A stretch of DNA of 40,828 nt from Gammaproteobacteria bacterium (lineage in GTDB: Bacteria; Pseudomonadota; Gammaproteobacteria; Pseudomonadales; Azotimanducaceae), in the NCBI GenBank assembly GCA_028821515.1, contig JAPPGA010000057.1, positions 1 to 40,828 on the forward strand. The letters are read 5' to 3'. Below the pieces are notes generated by a model. That model ran no database searches, was not told where the DNA came from, and was given only the letters and a program-made list of their open reading frames with translations. Positions 33,573-40,828 of this stretch are shown piece after piece. Made by a program: the position numbers and the translations under genes. Position 1 is the first letter of the stretch; each line of letters starts with the position of its first letter.

Positions 33573-34292
33573 CAGACGTCCTCCGTCGATTCGACGATCC
33601 GGGTTGGATCGCCTCTTGACAAGCCTGTTCGAGAATACATCCCGCAACCGATTCGGTCCACGCCAATATCTGCGACCCGCCACCATGCCAAGGTACCCCC
33701 CGGAGCTTCGCCAACGGCGATTGGCTGCACAATGTTCGGTCGCGATATGATTCCCGGGTCCGGCCCGAACCGGGTTCAGTCGGAGCACATTTCAATGGTG
33801 CGGGACGGTTACCAATCAGCTTTCGCAGAGGTACGTATATGGTTCGCCCCGCTTTGCCAAGTGAAGGGAAGAAGACAGCAGGTTCAGTTGCTCACGTATA
33901 TCCGGCCTCTGATTCGGGAGTCCTCGAACTCCCGGGCCCCGATGGATTCCGCACACGCCCGCCTCATCGCCTCCGCGGTCTCGAAGACCCGGGTACCTCC
34001 TCAGGCTCCTGGCGTGCCGGTCCGACCTGTCTGCCATCACTGCCACTTCACTTTGCGCAACTTGTGATCCTTTCGCTACCGCCGGTGTTCGACCGGCCCG
34101 GTCGGACCCGGGCCGGAGATGGCCGGAAGCTTGCTTTCGGCCATCGACACCTCCGACGTCGCCGGCGTCGGCGGTCGGCGAAGCTCCGGTATCTTGCGAG
34201 GGAAACCCTCGCGCTCCCGGAGCTGAAGGCTCCCTGGTCCCACTTAACAGAATGCCGTGTCCGCATGACCGCATGAGTCTCGAGGCAACAAA
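33573..34292. other. Palindrome-rich non-coding region
   Basis: About 720 bases without a convincing gene. Its right half holds closely spaced hairpins: CGGGAGT/ACTCCCG (33915-33934), a 13-bp stem with one wobble (34118-34145), and a two-tier structure (34182-34224). On the minus strand a short open piece (VFETAEAMRRACAES and FEDSRIRGRIYVSN) looks protein-like and may be a gene remnant. The region likely contains the promoter of the downstream export permease. Confidence 0.55.
34165..34218 (-). repeat. Dispersed hairpin repeat, copy 2
   Basis: Second copy of the 54-base element seen at 62-115, on the opposite strand. The hairpin core is GCGAGGG (34196-34202) and CCCTCGC (34206-34212) around AAA in plus orientation. 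This copy is enclosed by an outer AGCTCCGG (34182-34189) and CCGGAGCT (34217-34224) pairing. It lies in the non-coding stretch before the export permease gene. Confidence 0.6.
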
Positions 34293-35066
34293 GTGATCCT
34301 GATCGAAAACCATTACTGGCGTTACGCCTTTTACCGGGCGTATTTCAACCTTATCGGCGAAGCTTCCCGGTACTACCTGGGTTGGTTGTGGTGGTTCCTG
34401 GAACCCGTCGCGATGACGGGCGTCTTTTATTTGGTCTTCACTTACATCCGGCCGTCAGGCATGGAGAACTTCTCCCTGTTCATCCTGACCGGCGTCACCA
34501 TGTGGCTGTGGTTTTCGAATGGTGTGGCAAATTCGACGGCCAGCCTGTTCGTTGGCAGGAGCATCATTTCGAACATGCGCCTGCCCAAGTTGATGTTTCC
34601 GCTCGTCAGCGTCGCATCCGCCACGCTGAAGCAGGGGTTTGTCTTCCTGATCGTCCTCACCGTCATGGGCTTTGCGATTGGCCCGTCGCCGGCATGGTTC
34701 TATCTACCCGTCCTCGCGCTCGCCCAGTTTTGCCTCATCCTGGCGGTCGCATCGATCGTGTCAATCGTCTGCTGCTACGTGCGGGATCTTCGCTTTGTCG
34801 TCAGCTCAGGACTTACGTTGCTGATGTTCTGCTCCGGGCTTTTCTTTCCCATCGATAGCATGCCCGTCGAGTGGCAACCCTACTTCCGGCTGAATCCGAT
34901 GGCGGTGATGCTGGAGCAGTACCGTCTCGTGCTGCTGTACCAGACCGCTGCGAACCTTGCCTGGTGCCTCAAGGTGATCGCGGGCAGCGTGTTGGCGCTT
35001 TACCTGATCAAGCGGGCCTTCGAATGGATGGACCTGACACTCACCCGACGCGTGATGGACTCATGA
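34293..35066 (+). CDS. ABC-2-type polysaccharide export permease
   Basis: A 257-residue inner-membrane permease of the ABC-2 family (Wzm/KpsM/TagG-like), expected to export a lipid-linked or acidic polysaccharide. It has six hydrophobic helices, the N-terminal amphipathic segment YLGWLWWFLEPVAMTGVFY, and the C-terminal LLMFCSGLFFPIDSMP typical of the family, then LNPMAVMLEQYRLVLL. Start GTG 34293 has GAGG upstream. No ATP-binding partner (Wzt/KpsT) is present next to it: the downstream gene is convergent and unrelated. The ATPase must be encoded elsewhere. Confidence 0.88.
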   Translation: MILIENHYWRYAFYRAYFNLIGEASRYYLGWLWWFLEPVAMTGVFYLVFTYIRPSGMENFSLFILTGVTMWLWFSNGVANSTASLFVGRSIISNMRLPKLMFPLVSVASATLKQGFVFLIVLTVMGFAIGPSPAWFYLPVLALAQFCLILAVASIVSIVCCYVRDLRFVVSSGLTLLMFCSGLFFPIDSMPVEWQPYFRLNPMAVMLEQYRLVLLYQTAANLAWCLKVIAGSVLALYLIKRAFEWMDLTLTRRVMDS

Positions 35067-35088
35067 GAACGCAAGCGACAGGGGTTGA

Positions 35089-36711
35089 TCAAAGGCGACG
35101 CAGGAACACCCGGCCGACGAATGGATCCTCTTCAAAGTACTTCGCCATGCCACGTCCTTCGACCTGGTAGAAGCACTCAAAGGGTCTGCCGATCGTCGCC
35201 TTCTCGACGAACCTGTCGATGTTGATGAAACGCCGATAGTGTGATCCAAAGCGCTTGTAGCCCTTCGCGTCCTTTTCGGTCCGGAACTCGAAGAAGCACC
35301 TGGCTCCGGAACGCAGGGACTGCGAAAGTGCTCCCAATACGAGGTCTTCTTCCTCTTCGGATACTGCGTGGAAAAAAAAGCGGGCGTAGATCGTCACGTG
35401 ATTCCGCCTCGCATCTCCTGCCTGGATGGCAGCCTCTTCCATTCGATTCAGTATATCGACAAGCGTGTGCGGCGCCCCAACGTCCACCTGTTTGAATTCG
35501 ATGTCGTCGACTTGCTTCTCCAGCACGCGCGCCTGGTTGTCGTCGATTGCCTTGCCGGAAACGTCCAGACCGATAACACTGTGTCCCAGTTGCGCGAAGA
35601 AGACCGAATCGCGCCCATTGCCACAGCCGAGATCGACGACATAACCCGGCTCCGTCAACTCGATCGCCACCGCCGCGGCAAAGGCGGAGGGAAGTGTCGT
35701 ATGCGCATACGCGTAGAAACGTGACCAATAGTCCTTGATTTCGGTATGCGTCGACTCGTCGCCAATAGGAATCGCGTTGAGTTCATTCATCTTGGCACGG
35801 ACCTCCGGGGTCACCCGCCATTGGAAGCTGGGATCCGGAACGCGCCATCCAGGCCCGTAGATCAGCTCCAGCAGTGCCTCGGAGTCGTTCGGGACCCAGA
35901 CCTGACGGCCCTTGAACTCACGTTCCGCCAGCGGATAGATCTGGTTTCGCGAGAACGTTCCACCTGCGTTGTACATGAACAGATTCTCACCCTCCATCCA
36001 TGCCATGAAGACATCGAGCGATGTCCCCTGAAGCCCCCAGTGGAACTGCGCGCTACTGTCGAACTGGACTCGCTGACCGATGTCGGTCAACGTCTTTATG
36101 ATCCGGCGGAACTCCCCGGCCGCCGCGTCGAGTCCCTGTTCATCAGCCAAAAAACAGACATCGACGTCGTCGTCATGTGGAATGAAGTCGTTGTTGCGTA
36201 TGCAACCCAGTAAGGTGCCATAACAAATGAACAGCTTCTTCGAGAATTGGGCTTCGAAGATCCTGTTACTTTCGTCCAGCGCCAGAAAGATCTTCTCGTC
36301 AACGTTTCTGTTCTTGAGAGGCCGGATTATCTGTCCGTACTTCGGATTGATTATGTAATCGCCCTGCAGCATCTCGGCGAGTTTCCCGATGTCCTGACCG
36401 TGCGGATTGTCGATGCGGGAGTCACGGCCTTTCAGCATGGGTAGCGCTTCACCACTTGAGGCCACGACTTCGACCTGGGCTCGATGCGGTAGCAACCCGA
36501 AGAGTTCCGGAGAGATGGGAAACCGGAACCCGGCTAAAGGTCGGTCCAGCGCCTTCTCGATATCGTTTCTCGGTATATCGGCCCGAACCCTGCCCAACGA
36601 GAGCCCTTCAACCCTCACATCGACTTCGACCGGGCCTTCAACTTCGTCATCCACGCACCAGCCGGCAATGAACCAGCGCGAAATCCTCTCGATGTATCCC
36701 CTGGTCGCCAT
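35089..36711 (-). CDS. LicD-family transferase fused to a class I methyltransferase
   Basis: A 540-residue fusion. Residues 1-90 form an N-terminal beta-rich domain (YIERISRWFIAGWCVDD, VEVDVRVEG) of a kind found in front of glycan-modifying enzymes. Residues 115-310 are LicD-like, with YGTLLGCIRNNDFIPHDDDVD (residues 164-184 region) carrying the acidic metal site; LicD transfers phosphocholine or similar phospho-groups to surface glycans. Residues 330-540 are a SAM-dependent methyltransferase with VVDLGCGNGRDSVFF (motif I) and GLDVSGKAIDDN. The fusion suggests coupled addition of a methylated phospho-substituent; this is inference. It lies downstream of rmlD-like gene on the same strand. Confidence 0.85.
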   Translation of the reverse strand: MATRGYIERISRWFIAGWCVDDEVEGPVEVDVRVEGLSLGRVRADIPRNDIEKALDRPLAGFRFPISPELFGLLPHRAQVEVVASSGEALPMLKGRDSRIDNPHGQDIGKLAEMLQGDYIINPKYGQIIRPLKNRNVDEKIFLALDESNRIFEAQFSKKLFICYGTLLGCIRNNDFIPHDDDVDVCFLADEQGLDAAAGEFRRIIKTLTDIGQRVQFDSSAQFHWGLQGTSLDVFMAWMEGENLFMYNAGGTFSRNQIYPLAEREFKGRQVWVPNDSEALLELIYGPGWRVPDPSFQWRVTPEVRAKMNELNAIPIGDESTHTEIKDYWSRFYAYAHTTLPSAFAAAVAIELTEPGYVVDLGCGNGRDSVFFAQLGHSVIGLDVSGKAIDDNQARVLEKQVDDIEFKQVDVGAPHTLVDILNRMEEAAIQAGDARRNHVTIYARFFFHAVSEEEEDLVLGALSQSLRSGARCFFEFRTEKDAKGYKRFGSHYRRFINIDRFVEKATIGRPFECFYQVEGRGMAKYFEEDPFVGRVFLRRL

Positions 36712-36734
36712 GCTAAAGCTGGCCTCCCTTCGAA

Positions 36735-37613
36735 TCAGTGAATGTGACCCTTGGCGCGCAAGTATTCATCAAGCGCTGCCTGCCATGCAGGCAATGGACC
36801 AATGGCTCGCGAGGTCTTCGTGTTGTCCAGCACGCTGTAACGGGGACGTGCCGCACGCGTCGGAAACTCTTCGCTGGTACAGGGCGACACCGTGGAGTCT
36901 ATTCGAGCTCGCGCGACGATCTCGCGGGCGAAATCGAACCAGCTCGCGGCGCCGTCATTGACCACGTGGTAAAGGCCAGGCGCGCAGTCCTCCACCAGGA
37001 TGCGGATGATGACCCGCGCAACGTCGGCGGTAGAGGTCGGTGACATGGTCTGGTCGTACACCACCCGAAGCTCACCTTTCTCGGTGCCCACGCGGATCAT
37101 TGTCTCGACGAAATTCCCGCCCTTTCCGCTGGCGCCGGCAACGCCGAACAGCGAAGCGACCCGGAGGATGACGAGGTCGTCGAGAACGAGGTTCGCCAGT
37201 GTTTCACCCAAGGCCTTGGACGCACCGTAGACGTTGACCGGCGCGACCGGATCATCCTCCATCAGGGGATCGGCGCGTCCTGCATCGCCGCCGAACACGT
37301 AATCGGTACTGATATGAATGAGCCGCGCCCTCTGACTGGCGCACACCTCGGCCAGCGTCTTCACTGCGTGGGCATTGACGGCGACAGCCAGGGTCGCATT
37401 ATCCTCGACCTCATCCGTCCTGTGATACCCCGTACAGTTGATCAGTGCGTCAAAGTCAATGCCTTCCAACCGCCGCTCGATCGCATCCGTCGACGCGACA
37501 TCCAAACGGTCGCGCCCCAACGCCAGAAGTTCGAAAGGCGCACCGGTCTTCTCGTGCCAACGCTGAATATCGGACCCCAGTTGGCCATTCGGCCCCAACA
37601 GCACGACTCTCAT
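36735..37613 (-). CDS. rfbD: dTDP-4-dehydrorhamnose reductase-like protein (RmlD/RfbD family)
   Basis: The last step of dTDP-L-rhamnose synthesis reduces dTDP-4-dehydrorhamnose. The 292-residue protein has the NAD(P) motif LGPNGQLGSD, the HISTDYVFGGDAG segment, the catalytic VYGASKALGE (Tyr and Lys), LRVASLFGVAG, and GLYHVVNDGAASW. Related sugar-nucleotide reductases share this layout, so the sugar is likely but not proven to be rhamnose. The other rml genes are not in the window. It lies between the LicD fusion and the sulfotransferase/RgpF protein, all on one strand; the RgpF-like neighbour fits a rhamnan polymer. Confidence 0.88.
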   Translation of the reverse strand: MRVVLLGPNGQLGSDIQRWHEKTGAPFELLALGRDRLDVASTDAIERRLEGIDFDALINCTGYHRTDEVEDNATLAVAVNAHAVKTLAEVCASQRARLIHISTDYVFGGDAGRADPLMEDDPVAPVNVYGASKALGETLANLVLDDLVILRVASLFGVAGASGKGGNFVETMIRVGTEKGELRVVYDQTMSPTSTADVARVIIRILVEDCAPGLYHVVNDGAASWFDFAREIVARARIDSTVSPCTSEEFPTRAARPRYSVLDNTKTSRAIGPLPAWQAALDEYLRAKGHIH

Positions 37614-37722
37614 GTCAGTGAGACCAAGCCACGCGTTTCGTCCGGTACCTGGTCAACCTGGTACCCGAAATGTCGAGGGATCCGCTCCGCATGCACTTCC
37701 TTTCTTCGTTCTGTCCGTTCGG

Positions 37723-40659
37723 CTAACGCCACTCGAAACGATAGTTCATGTCCCGAACCACGTTACCGATCACGCGTTCGATCGCATGCGCCCACTGGGC
37801 ATCAAGGTGGAACCCCAGCGGCGTGTCGTCTCCCTTTTCGAAAGGCAGATTCTTGCAACCTTCGAAAACCCTCTGCAGTACCTCCCTGCGCAGGTACATC
37901 ATCGTACCGGACAGGAACTCCACCTCTCTCGAATCGGGCTTCACTCCCAGGAGGTCCAGAAGTTCCGCAAACTTCTCGGCGTTTTCACGCAGCTTGGTAT
38001 CGCGGCACCTGCGGGAACCTATCAGTCCGACCGTTTCGTCGGTCAGCATCAACCTGAGGTTTTCGACCGCGAGTTCACGGGAACCCATGAGAGCATTCAA
38101 CAGCCGACGGCGCCAGAGCAGGGCGTCTCCCTCGGCCAGATGCGGACTTTTCTTGGTATGGATCAGGCAGAAGAGCCGGTACGTTTCGATCGGAATCTCC
38201 TGCAACAACCGGAAGTGACCGCCAATGTCGCGGCCAATATTCTCGCTGACGTAGATCTTCGCGATCGGGAAGGTTTCGCGGATACGTCGCTCCAGTTCCG
38301 CCGTGAAGGTCGTTTCGACGAGGTTGACGTAAAGGTCGTACGTACCCTGAGGCAGGTTCGCAAGGTATCCGGCCAGTTCCTCCCAGAGATCCGGATAGTA
38401 GACATGCACAAGGACACATATCGGCCGCGTTCCCGATGTCAACTCGGAAGGCAGGTCGACCCGCTCCGGATTGCGCGATTCGGGCCCGTCGTCGCCGCGC
38501 CATGTATGCAGCCTGGGTTCCCATCGTCCGTGGGACATGTAGTGGCGCAACGCTTGCAGCGGCGACCTGGCGGCATAGCCGCCGAGATCCGGGTAAAGCC
38601 CCACGTACTCCGCAAACTTGAAGTCCAGCGGAATCTCCCGTGGGTCATCGCAGATCTGAAGCACGAATTCTCCCCTGGAGCCGGCGCGCGACTCGTCGCG
38701 GCCATGGTTGTGATAGTGATCCAGGAGCGCTTGATCGGTGGACGGGGCCAAGTCGGGATAAAGGTCGCGATAGAGCCCGGCATCGAACGTAAACACGTCA
38801 TCCTCGCGCAAGTCGATCCGATGCAGCGCTTCGATCACGGGATCGATCTGGTCCGGGTCAACCGCGAACGGCAGCCGCCCTTCGACGGCGCCGTGTGCCA
38901 GGTAATGCTGTAGCGGGTCCGTCCCGCTATTCCTCACATCCTCGTTGGCAGCCAGGTAATACTCCGGATCGAAAAGGACCGGCGTATCACCCTGATTGTT
39001 GACTGCATCGAAATTGCGATCCGCCAACTGCAGCCGATCCGAAGCAATGTATCGCCGGTTGGACTGCCTCCTTCGACGCAGGTGGCGGTCAACGAAACGC
39101 CCCGGCAGCAACCGGAGCAACGGGCCCTTGATTCTTTGTCTGAGCGCGCCGAGCGGCATGAGCCTCCAGACGAAGCTGATCACCCGAAAGACGGCCGTTG
39201 ACACGAACCGATAGGTGCCGTGCACCAACCTCGACAGCATGGTATTCAGAGTCCGCAAGGGCCGGGTGATGCGCCACGAAGTCGACTCGTAGATCGCCTG
39301 GATCTGGATGTCCCGCTCCGCGACCGTACGATCGAGGGACTCGATCCGAGTATCCAGTTCGGCGATCCGGGTGTCCCGTTCCGCGATCCGGGTATCCTGT
39401 TCCGCGATCCGGGTGTCCCGTTCCGCGATCCGGGTTTCCTGTTCGGCAACTTGCCTGTCGCGCTCGCCCAATAGCTGGCTGACCGAGTCGAGCCGACGAT
39501 CCCGATCAGCGACCTGCCGGTCGCGTTCACTCAATAGCTTGCCGACCGAGTCGAGTCGGCGATCCCGATCAGCGACCTGCCGGTCGCGCTCACTCAACGA
39601 ATGGCTCACCGAGGAGAGTTGGCGGTCCCGATCGGCAATGCGCTGGTCCCGGTCCCGAACCGCCTCGTCGAGGTCTGCGACCTGGCGATCCCGGCTCACA
39701 ACGGCCTGCTCCAGCGACTGCGTGGACCGATCAAGCGCCTCGATCCGCGCTTCGTATTCGCGATTCTGTTGCATCGCCTGTTTGCCGATCGCAATCGCAC
39801 GGCTGAAGTTTGGCCCCGAATCGTTTAACGCTGACCTGATGGAGTCGAGTGTCTGGGCATCGGCTCTCTTCACCGCGCCGCCAGACCAACGGCCGAAGAT
39901 CTCGAAAACCGTCTTGACCCATAGCGAAACCAGCGGGTCGTGATGCACATGGGCATCGTCAAGTACGTGGTGCCGGATCGATGGCGAAATCAGGGACGCA
40001 AACTCCGGCTCGGCGACCGCGGACACCCCCGGCCACCTGACGTCCAGTTCGGAACCCACCCTGGTCGCCAGGCTCTTCCAGCGGTCGAGTACGTCCTGGT
40101 AGCGAACGAAGGACCGCTGCAGTTCGCGCGAATCCGCCTCGGCGTCGAGGACGTTACGCAGCCAGATGAGCATGCCGACCGAAGGATCGATCGCATCGCG
40201 TTCCCGCAGCGACGCGCCTACCTCAAGGGGGTTCCGGACCGGCAGCACCACGACCGGTGCCGCACCGATACGGTCAAGCGCCTCTTTCCAGAACTGCAAC
40301 AGCCGGCAGATTCGGGGATCCTTGAGGACGAACAGCCGGCTGTCCCCGAACTCGCTCGCGAGCACCGCCTGCGCCCGGTCGAGAAAACCCTCCGCAACCG
40401 TCGATCCGTACCATTCGAGATCGAACGCCTCCCAGTCGTCCCACGAAGAGCCTGCGGACTCGAGAATCGCTTCGTTGAGATTCGCAACCTCCGTGGACTC
40501 CCAGTACCCCATGGCATTGTGGGCGTCCGCCTCCATCAGGGTCTTCGGCAGGTCGCAACCCAGGCTCGCGAGCAACCGGGTAAGCGCAGAGGTACCGCTG
40601 CGGTGCATACCCGCCACGAGTACACCTACTCTTCTGGCGTTTCCTGCAGGCACGGACAC
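37723..40659 (-). CDS. Sulfotransferase-coiled coil-RgpF-like polysaccharide biosynthesis protein
   Basis: A 978-residue multidomain protein. The N-terminus is a sulfotransferase with PAPS-binding loop GMHRSGTSAL (residues 17-26) and RLFVLKDPRICRLLQF. Residues about 290-455 are a coiled coil built of heptads such as RDTRIAE and RDRQVAD. A hydrophobic/amphipathic stretch (about 460-525) follows, then three similar repeats (FDPEYYLAANEDV..., FDAGLYRDLYPDL..., FAEYVGLYPDL..., about 565-735), and a C-terminal RgpF-like rhamnan-synthesis domain (ICVLVHVYYPDLWEEL, ENIGRDIGGHF, FCLIHTKKSPH, FLSGTMMYLRREVLQ). It may link sulfation and rhamnose addition on one surface polymer; this is inference. It heads a minus-strand polysaccharide operon. 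Confidence 0.85.
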   Translation of the reverse strand: MSVPAGNARRVGVLVAGMHRSGTSALTRLLASLGCDLPKTLMEADAHNAMGYWESTEVANLNEAILESAGSSWDDWEAFDLEWYGSTVAEGFLDRAQAVLASEFGDSRLFVLKDPRICRLLQFWKEALDRIGAAPVVVLPVRNPLEVGASLRERDAIDPSVGMLIWLRNVLDAEADSRELQRSFVRYQDVLDRWKSLATRVGSELDVRWPGVSAVAEPEFASLISPSIRHHVLDDAHVHHDPLVSLWVKTVFEIFGRWSGGAVKRADAQTLDSIRSALNDSGPNFSRAIAIGKQAMQQNREYEARIEALDRSTQSLEQAVVSRDRQVADLDEAVRDRDQRIADRDRQLSSVSHSLSERDRQVADRDRRLDSVGKLLSERDRQVADRDRRLDSVSQLLGERDRQVAEQETRIAERDTRIAEQDTRIAERDTRIAELDTRIESLDRTVAERDIQIQAIYESTSWRITRPLRTLNTMLSRLVHGTYRFVSTAVFRVISFVWRLMPLGALRQRIKGPLLRLLPGRFVDRHLRRRRQSNRRYIASDRLQLADRNFDAVNNQGDTPVLFDPEYYLAANEDVRNSGTDPLQHYLAHGAVEGRLPFAVDPDQIDPVIEALHRIDLREDDVFTFDAGLYRDLYPDLAPSTDQALLDHYHNHGRDESRAGSRGEFVLQICDDPREIPLDFKFAEYVGLYPDLGGYAARSPLQALRHYMSHGRWEPRLHTWRGDDGPESRNPERVDLPSELTSGTRPICVLVHVYYPDLWEELAGYLANLPQGTYDLYVNLVETTFTAELERRIRETFPIAKIYVSENIGRDIGGHFRLLQEIPIETYRLFCLIHTKKSPHLAEGDALLWRRRLLNALMGSRELAVENLRLMLTDETVGLIGSRRCRDTKLRENAEKFAELLDLLGVKPDSREVEFLSGTMMYLRREVLQRVFEGCKNLPFEKGDDTPLGFHLDAQWAHAIERVIGNVVRDMNYRFEWR
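39362..39445 (-). repeat. Four tandem 21-bp repeats inside the coiled-coil coding region
   Basis: Four consecutive 21-base units (starts 39362, 39383, 39404, 39425) with only a few differences each, preceded by a degenerate unit. Each encodes one heptad close to AERDTRI, so copy number changes would lengthen the coil without a frameshift. Confidence 0.85.
39469..39657 (-). repeat. Three tandem 63-bp repeats inside the coiled-coil coding region
   Basis: Units starting at 39469, 39532 and 39595 are spaced exactly 63 bases (21 residues, three heptads). The first two are nearly identical and the third is diverged. Together with the adjacent 21-bp array they show that this coil grew by in-frame duplication. 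Confidence 0.8.
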
Positions 40660-40664
40660 GATGG

Positions 40665-40828
40665 ATGAATCAGAAGAGGTCTGCCGTTCCGCGCTACCGG
40701 CCTGGGCTGCAGAACGGCACGCGAGTGCCGATCAAAGCGCAGGACACGGGACGGGCGGGATGGGTGATGCAGAGGGCTTGGGCGGGGGTGAAAGACGGCA
40801 CGCCCGAAGGGCTGACGGATTTCATGGC
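40665..40828 (+). CDS. Possible partial gene cut by the window edge
   Basis: A frame from ATG 40665 stays open to the last base (54 codons): it includes NGTRVPIKAQDTGRAGWVMQ and GVKDGTPEGLTDFM. It looks more protein-like than random GC-rich sequence, but no family is recognised, and it lies only six bases from the divergent start at 40659 with no obvious ribosome-binding site. It may equally be upstream sequence of the polysaccharide operon. Confidence 0.2.
   Translation, partial: MNQKRSAVPRYRPGLQNGTRVPIKAQDTGRAGWVMQRAWAGVKDGTPEGLTDFM

Noticed and set aside
33732-34313. Open frames on both strands in the gap before the permease
   Set aside because: They mutually overlap, have Arg/Pro/Gly-rich compositions typical of GC-rich shadows, and cross the strong palindromes.
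39362-39657. CRISPR-like direct repeats
   Set aside because: Units are contiguous without spacers, in frame with a coiled-coil gene, and encode heptads.

Overview
The window reads as about 41 kb of chromosome from an uncultured, GC-rich gammaproteobacterium. The lineage call rests on the combination smpB, ratA, rnfH, bamE, recN and hrcA-grpE-dnaK-dnaJ-dapB, a conserved gammaproteobacterial neighbourhood. No plasmid, phage, insertion sequence or CRISPR array is visible. Gene density is high, and the longest gaps are near 13.4 kb, 18.1 kb and 33.6-34.3 kb.

Region 1 (1-10.9 kb, housekeeping): smpB (-) diverges from a sodium:neurotransmitter-type symporter (+), followed by ratA and rnfH (+) with overlapping start and stop codons. 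bamE and recN lie on the minus strand. The heat-shock operon hrcA, grpE, dnaK, dnaJ is followed by dapB. A good sigma-32 promoter overlaps the hrcA stop codon and would drive grpE-dnaK-dnaJ separately from hrcA.

Region 2 (10.9-20.1 kb, accessory): a small lipoprotein, an orphan ribbon-helix-helix antitoxin-like gene, a LarA-like racemase coupled to a DUF7009-like gene, and a 1225-residue secreted metalloprotease with calcium-binding thrombospondin-3 and leucine-rich repeats. That protease is translationally coupled to a membrane-anchored protein resembling a protease pro-domain. A divergent Nramp-like transporter and a PaaI-type thioesterase follow.

Region 3 (20.1-30.8 kb, mostly catabolic): an FAD-linked oxidase, an epoxide-hydrolase-like enzyme, alanine racemase, a short-chain dehydrogenase, a DUF5678-like gene with a nonsense-interrupted retropepsin partner, a class III aminotransferase, an LLM-class flavin oxidoreductase, an M20 peptidase, a metal-dependent amidohydrolase and tRNA-Arg(CCG). 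The single-gene enzyme variety suggests a scavenging heterotroph.

Region 4 (30.8-33.6 kb): a Uma2-family protein, a peroxiredoxin whose catalytic residue is encoded by in-frame UGA with a SECIS-like hairpin just downstream (a probable selenoprotein and the most notable finding), endonuclease III, and two small envelope proteins.

Region 5 (33.6-40.8 kb): a palindrome-rich non-coding stretch, then a surface-polysaccharide locus. It holds an ABC-2 export permease, a LicD-methyltransferase fusion, an RmlD-like dTDP-rhamnose enzyme, and a 978-residue protein joining a sulfotransferase, a repeat-built coiled coil and an RgpF-like rhamnan-synthesis domain. The locus probably continues past the right edge.
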